This document shows positions 59,616 to 64,000 of a stretch of DNA of 64,000 nucleotides, piece after piece. The notes below the pieces were generated by a model. That model was given only the letters and a program-made list of their open reading frames with translations, made no database searches and was not told the DNA's origin. Source of the DNA: Jejuia sp. UBA6058. GTDB lineage: Bacteria; Bacteroidota; Bacteroidia; Flavobacteriales; Flavobacteriaceae. Both the position numbers and the translations under genes were made by a program. The stretch's first letter is position 1, and each line of letters begins with the position of its first letter. The stretch covers positions 374,658 through 438,657 of the forward strand of contig DIYI01000017.1 of the NCBI GenBank assembly GCA_002428965.1, read 5' to 3'.

Positions 59616-62600
59616 ATGAAAACCCCATTAAAACAATTACTTACATTTTCTACTACCTTAATCATTGCATTTTATTCGTTGGTTGGTTATTGCCAAAATT
59701 TTAGCCAAAGTAACTTAAATTTTAATGGTTTTGACGCTGCAAACCAAATTACATCACTGATGTTTGGACCTGATGGCAGGCTCTATACTGTTGAATATAC
59801 TGGATTAATAAAAATTTATTCAATTGAAAGAACATCTAATGGAATCTATAATGTTACCGGAGTTGAAATAATAAATGACATATTAAATATACAGGACTAT
59901 AATGACTCTGGCTCTTTATTTCCTGTAGCTGAAAGAGAAACTACTGGAATTACTGTCACTGGAACTGCAGAAAGTCCTGAATTTTATGTAACATCTTCTG
60001 ACATAAGAATTGGTGGTGGCGGCAAGGGTGATAGTGGCCTTGATACTAATTCAGGGATAATCACTAGATACATTTGGAATGGTACAGCATGGGACATAAC
60101 GGATATTGTAAGAGGGTTGCCTCGGTCTGAAGAAAACCATGGAACTCATGGATTAGAGTTTGTAAAAAGTAATGGTATTGATTACCTTATTGTATGTTCA
60201 GGGGGAAACACTAATGGAGGGGCTCCTTCTTATAGTTTTACTTACTTACCAGAGTACGCTTTGTCAGCTGCAATTTTAAGTATTAATCTAACCCAACTGA
60301 ATCAAATGCCAATTTTAAATGATAATGGTAGAAATTACATATATGATATACCAACATTGGATGATCCTACTAGGGCAAATCTGAATGGCATTGAAGATCC
60401 TGATAATCCTGGATATGATGGTATTGACGTAAATGACCCATTTGGTGGTAACGATGGCTTAAATCAAGCCAAACTAGTTCCTGGAGGACCCGTTCAAATT
60501 TTTTCACCTGGATATAGGAATTCTTACGATCTAGTGGTAACAACCTCCGGATCTGTATATGTTACAGATAATGGGGCTAATGGCGGTTGGGGTGGCTTCC
60601 CTGCAAATGAAGGAACAGGAAGCGTTACTAACGAATATTTAACTGGAGAACCTGGTAGTAGTACTCCATCTGGAGGAGAACAAATTAATAATCAAGACCA
60701 ACTCCATTTGGTAACCAATGATATAAACTCATATAATTTTGGGTCTCTTTATGGTGGCCACCCAAACCCGACAAGAGCCAATCCAGGTGGAGCAGGTTTG
60801 TTTACAGCTCCAGCAAAAGTTGGTCTTGAAGGTGCTTTTTTTAGAACACAAAATTATGATCCTGATGGTTCTACAGCTAATTCTATCTCAGACCCCAATC
60901 AGGCTTTACCTGCTGATTGGCCACCTGTACCAATTGAGCTAGCAAATCCTATTGAAGGTGATTGGCGTGGACCAGGCGAGATTAATCCTGATGGACCAGA
61001 TGATAATTCCATTCTTGAATGGGGCACTAATACAAATGGCATCGATGAATACACCGCCAGTAATTTTGGAGGAATGATGCAAGGTGATTTAATCGCCGGA
61101 ACTAACTCTGGAGTGCTTAGAAGAGTTGAATTAGATAATAATGGAAACGTCGAAAATTATTCTCCTTCTTTTATTTCTGGAATTAATGGAAATAGCTTAG
61201 GTATAACGTGTAATGGAGATAACGAAATTTTCCCTGGCACTATTTGGGTTGGTACATTTAATCAAAGCATTACTGTTTTGGAACCTCAAGATTTTGTGAC
61301 ATGCATTGACCCATCGGAACCTGGATATGATGCAACGGCCGATTATGATAGTGATGGCTATACTAATCAAGATGAAGAAGACAATCTTACAGCTCCATGC
61401 AACGGAGCCTCTCAACCTAATGATTTTGATAAGGCAGCTGGCGGGAATTTGATATCTAATTTGAACGATACTGATGACGATAATGATGGTATTATTGATG
61501 CAAATGATCCTTTTCAATTAGGTGATTTTAATACCTCAGGCAGCGACGCATTTATAATTCCCGTTATAAACGAGCTATTTTCTGATAATCAGTTATTAGG
61601 TGGATATTTAGGACTAGGACTAACAGGCATGATGAATAATGGGGATTCTAATGGTAATTGGCTTAATTGGATAGATAGACGGGATGACTCGAATGATCCT
61701 AACCCGAACGATATATTAGGGGGAGCCATTGGAGCAATGACCATGCAAATGACATCTGGAACAGCTTTAGGTTTAATAAATACGCAAGAAAAGGCGTTCC
61801 AATATGGTGTTCAGACCGATGAAAATACTGGGATCTTTACCGTTTCTGGTACACTTGTTAATTTTAATCAACCATTACAATTATATGGTAACAATCAGAC
61901 CCCTAATGGAGAGTTAGGTTTCTTTATAGGAGATGGTACACAAAGCAACTATATCAAATTTGTTGCAACAAAGCATGGGTTAACTTTTCAGCAAGAAATA
62001 AATGATATACTGCAAACACCTGTAGATATTTTAATTGATGAAATTGACCGCCCTCAGACTAGTATAACTTTTAATTTTATAATAAATCCAGCGACAGGTA
62101 ATATCAATTTTGAATATGCTTTTGATACGGATAGTTTTATTTCTGTTGGTAGTCTTATTGCAGAAGGTAATGTTTTAAATGCTATACAACAAAGCAATCA
62201 TGATTTGGCTGTTGGCTTTATAGGGACATCAAATGCTACTGGTGTTGAGCTAGAGGGTACTTGGGGAGCATTAAATGTTACTAAAGAACAAGAAGAACAA
62301 ATAATTGTAGAATCAATTCCTGATCAAACACATGCTGTGGGAGATGTAGTTTTTAATATTCAAGTTGACGCTAGTGGTGGCGAAGGTGAATTGCACTATA
62401 ATGCCATAGGGCTGCCACCAGGTCTATCAATTGATCAAGTTAATGGCACTATAAGCGGTACAATCTCATCCAATGCTGACACGAACAACCCTTATAATGT
62501 GCTTATCACCGTTGAAGATAGTGATGGAAATGATACTGATAATGCAACATTAAATTTTAGTTGGAATATAAACACTTCATTTAGCGGATCTTACCCTTAT

Positions 62601-64000
62601 CTAAGAATTAATGCAGGTGGTGTATTTATTGACGCTAATGACGCCGATGTTGATTGGGAAGCTAATGATACCCCAGGAGCTTTTGATGGAACCAATTATT
62701 CAGTTAATACTGGAGGGGTTGGTGTTCATACCAGTGCAATTGGTAATATAATTAGACACTCTTCTATCCCTGATTATATTAGCGATACGATTTTTGATGA
62801 TATCTTCACTAATGAGAGATGGGATGGTGCTGGCGAACCTGAAATGGAATTTACTTTCTCTGTACCAAATCAAGATTTAATCGTAAACCTATATTTATGT
62901 AATTCACTAGTTGCTACTAGCAACGTTGGAGAGAGAATCTTTGATATTGAAATTGAAGGTAGTGTTGTTAAAGCAAATCTTGATCTTATTACAGAATTCG
63001 GACATCGAACTGCTGGCATGCTCTCCTTCCCTATAACAATAAGCGATGGAGAACTTAACATTAAATTCTTACATGGACCAATAGAAAATCCTTTGGTTAA
63101 TGCCATTGAAATAAGATCTTTGGAAGAAATTACCAATGGCACACCCATAAATGTAAATTCAATTACAAATCAATTCAATACTGTCGGGGATATTCTTGAT
63201 GGAAGCTTGGTAGTAAATGCATCAGGAGGTGACGGAAATTTATCCTATACAGCTCAAGGTTTACCCTCAGGTGTATCTATAGAACCGACGAATGGTCAAA
63301 TTGGAGGAGAAATTTTGTTAGGAGCAGAAACTTACAGTCCATATACTGTTACAATTACTGTAGATGACTCAGACCAAGATACTACAGATACTGTTACTAC
63401 AGAATTTACATGGACTATTGCAAATGATCTATCTAATTCAACTGTTCTACATCGTATCAATGCAGGTGGTGTATTCATTAACTCAAATGATGCTGATGTT
63501 GATTGGGAAGCTAATGATACCCCAGGAGCTTTTGATGGAACCAACTATTCAGTTAATACTGGAGCTATTGGTGTTCATACTAGTGCAATTGGCAATATCA
63601 CTCGACACTCATCCATTCCTAATTACATAAGTAATACAGTTTTTGACAACATTTTCACCAATGAGAGATGGGATAGTTCTGGGGAACCAGAAATGGAATT
63701 CACTTTCTCTGTACCAAATCAAGATTTAATAGTAAACCTATTTTTGTGTAATTCACTAGTTGCTACTAGCAACGTTGGAGAGAGAATCTTTGATATTGAA
63801 ATTGAAGGTAGTGTTGTTAAAGCCAATCTTGATATTATTACAGAATTTGGACATCGAACCGCCGGCATGCTATCCTTCCCTATAACAGTAAGCGATGGAG
63901 AACTTAACATTAAATTCTTACATGGACCAATAGAAAATCCTTTGGTTAATGCCATTGAAATACGAAATTTTTCAACAACGCATACCATTAATGCCAGTGC
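59616..64000 (+). CDS. Giant secreted protein with propeller-like, Ig-like and malectin-like domains (3' end outside window)
   Basis: More than 1460 codons are open from the ATG at 59616 to the window edge. Signal peptide MKTPLKQLLTFSTTLIIAFYS... to GYCQ. Residues about 30-560 look like a quinoprotein/NHL-type propeller (SLMFGPDGRLYTVEYTG, NHGTHGLEFV). TSP3-like calcium loops follow (DTDDDNDGIIDAND), then a lectin-like domain (about 640-890). Two Ig-like modules (GGEGELHYNAIGLPPGLSID) each precede a malectin-like domain (LRINAGGVFIDANDADVDWE, then FTFSVPNQDLIVNLYLCNS). Malectin folds bind carbohydrate. A T9SS sorting domain is expected at the unseen C-terminus. A surface glycan-binding or glycan-degrading role is inferred. 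Confidence 0.8.
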   Translation, partial: MKTPLKQLLTFSTTLIIAFYSLVGYCQNFSQSNLNFNGFDAANQITSLMFGPDGRLYTVEYTGLIKIYSIERTSNGIYNVTGVEIINDILNIQDYNDSGSLFPVAERETTGITVTGTAESPEFYVTSSDIRIGGGGKGDSGLDTNSGIITRYIWNGTAWDITDIVRGLPRSEENHGTHGLEFVKSNGIDYLIVCSGGNTNGGAPSYSFTYLPEYALSAAILSINLTQLNQMPILNDNGRNYIYDIPTLDDPTRANLNGIEDPDNPGYDGIDVNDPFGGNDGLNQAKLVPGGPVQIFSPGYRNSYDLVVTTSGSVYVTDNGANGGWGGFPANEGTGSVTNEYLTGEPGSSTPSGGEQINNQDQLHLVTNDINSYNFGSLYGGHPNPTRANPGGAGLFTAPAKVGLEGAFFRTQNYDPDGSTANSISDPNQALPADWPPVPIELANPIEGDWRGPGEINPDGPDDNSILEWGTNTNGIDEYTASNFGGMMQGDLIAGTNSGVLRRVELDNNGNVENYSPSFISGINGNSLGITCNGDNEIFPGTIWVGTFNQSITVLEPQDFVTCIDPSEPGYDATADYDSDGYTNQDEEDNLTAPCNGASQPNDFDKAAGGNLISNLNDTDDDNDGIIDANDPFQLGDFNTSGSDAFIIPVINELFSDNQLLGGYLGLGLTGMMNNGDSNGNWLNWIDRRDDSNDPNPNDILGGAIGAMTMQMTSGTALGLINTQEKAFQYGVQTDENTGIFTVSGTLVNFNQPLQLYGNNQTPNGELGFFIGDGTQSNYIKFVATKHGLTFQQEINDILQTPVDILIDEIDRPQTSITFNFIINPATGNINFEYAFDTDSFISVGSLIAEGNVLNAIQQSNHDLAVGFIGTSNATGVELEGTWGALNVTKEQEEQIIVESIPDQTHAVGDVVFNIQVDASGGEGELHYNAIGLPPGLSIDQVNGTISGTISSNADTNNPYNVLITVEDSDGNDTDNATLNFSWNINTSFSGSYPYLRINAGGVFIDANDADVDWEANDTPGAFDGTNYSVNTGGVGVHTSAIGNIIRHSSIPDYISDTIFDDIFTNERWDGAGEPEMEFTFSVPNQDLIVNLYLCNSLVATSNVGERIFDIEIEGSVVKANLDLITEFGHRTAGMLSFPITISDGELNIKFLHGPIENPLVNAIEIRSLEEITNGTPINVNSITNQFNTVGDILDGSLVVNASGGDGNLSYTAQGLPSGVSIEPTNGQIGGEILLGAETYSPYTVTITVDDSDQDTTDTVTTEFTWTIANDLSNSTVLHRINAGGVFINSNDADVDWEANDTPGAFDGTNYSVNTGAIGVHTSAIGNITRHSSIPNYISNTVFDNIFTNERWDSSGEPEMEFTFSVPNQDLIVNLFLCNSLVATSNVGERIFDIEIEGSVVKANLDIITEFGHRTAGMLSFPITVSDGELNIKFLHGPIENPLVNAIEIRNFSTTHTINAS
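62611..63113 (+). repeat. Malectin-domain repeat, copy 1
   Basis: About 500 bp nearly identical in DNA to 63460-63962, with an offset of exactly 849 nt (283 codons). It encodes one malectin-like domain. The Ig-like modules that separate the copies are more diverged. Confidence 0.85.
63460..63962 (+). repeat. Malectin-domain repeat, copy 2
   Basis: Second copy of the 849-nt period. Long stretches, for example around 63770-63830 and 63900-63955, differ by very few bases from copy 1, which points to recent duplication or gene conversion. More copies may follow beyond the window. Confidence 0.85.

Noticed and set aside
62870..63148. Two similar minus-strand open frames (also at 63719-63988) under the malectin repeats
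   Set aside because: They are 849 nt apart because the sense gene is duplicated; the sense frame is the clear coding one.

Overview
The window is a stretch of a Bacteroidota chromosome, most likely a marine Flavobacteriaceae species. Evidence: low GC; promoters of the Bacteroidota type (a TAnnTTTG box shortly before the start codon, little Shine-Dalgarno signal); a type IX secretion sorting domain; a hybrid two-component (HTCS) regulator; flavobacterial small proteins (Lacal_2735, DUF6495, DUF6503, TIGR03643); and the flavobacterial order SpoT - Fur family - PurA. No phage, integrase, transposase, CRISPR array or rRNA operon was seen.

Layout. 1-3661: 5' part of purM, an outer-membrane barrel protein, a DUF2911 protein and an aquaporin-like channel. 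Two copies of a dispersed GC-rich repeat lie in opposite orientation around the DUF2911 gene. 3701-18012: a light/oxidative-stress island of about 14 kb, all on the plus strand, in two operons headed by matching operator-promoters. Operon A: TetR-like regulator, AarF/UbiB kinase, flavin reductase, SDR-DUF2867, DUF2256, a broken CRY-DASH gene, and two divergent photolyase/cryptochrome homologues. Operon B: unknown 142-aa protein, TIGR03643, FolE, twin small proteins, a Tyr-less SDR, glutathione peroxidase, Lacal_2735, TspO, SRPBCC and a class I CPD photolyase. 18028-28362: nitronate monooxygenase and a small secreted protein with paired palindromic operators, an RlmI-like methyltransferase, a 1646-aa T9SS surface protein, HisRS with a large insertion, and a DUF6495 protein.

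28417-50562 is mostly housekeeping: GDPD lipoprotein, TonB receptor, rpsF-rpsR-rplI, LytTR regulator, PriA, BrkB, NadC, RlmH, HPF, DCC thioredoxin-like protein, RdgB, SpoT, Fur family, PurA, Na/Ca exchanger and a BlaI/BlaR1-type pair. 50563-64000 looks like the edge of a sulfated-polysaccharide locus: HTCS regulator, sulfatase, sugar MFS transporter, tRNA-Arg, and a very large secreted malectin-repeat protein that runs off the window.

How the genes may work together. The photobiology island joins DNA photorepair enzymes with genes that could supply cofactors (FolE for pterin, flavin reductase for reduced flavin) and others linked to oxidative or membrane stress (GPx, TspO, AarF kinase). The two heads share an inverted repeat GTTTAAC-N14-GTTAAAC placed exactly 13 nt (start to start) before the -7 box, so one regulator probably drives both. 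The strongest oddities are three photolyase-family members with lost or altered key features and an SDR without its catalytic tyrosine. All protein calls are by eye from sequence; no database search was run.
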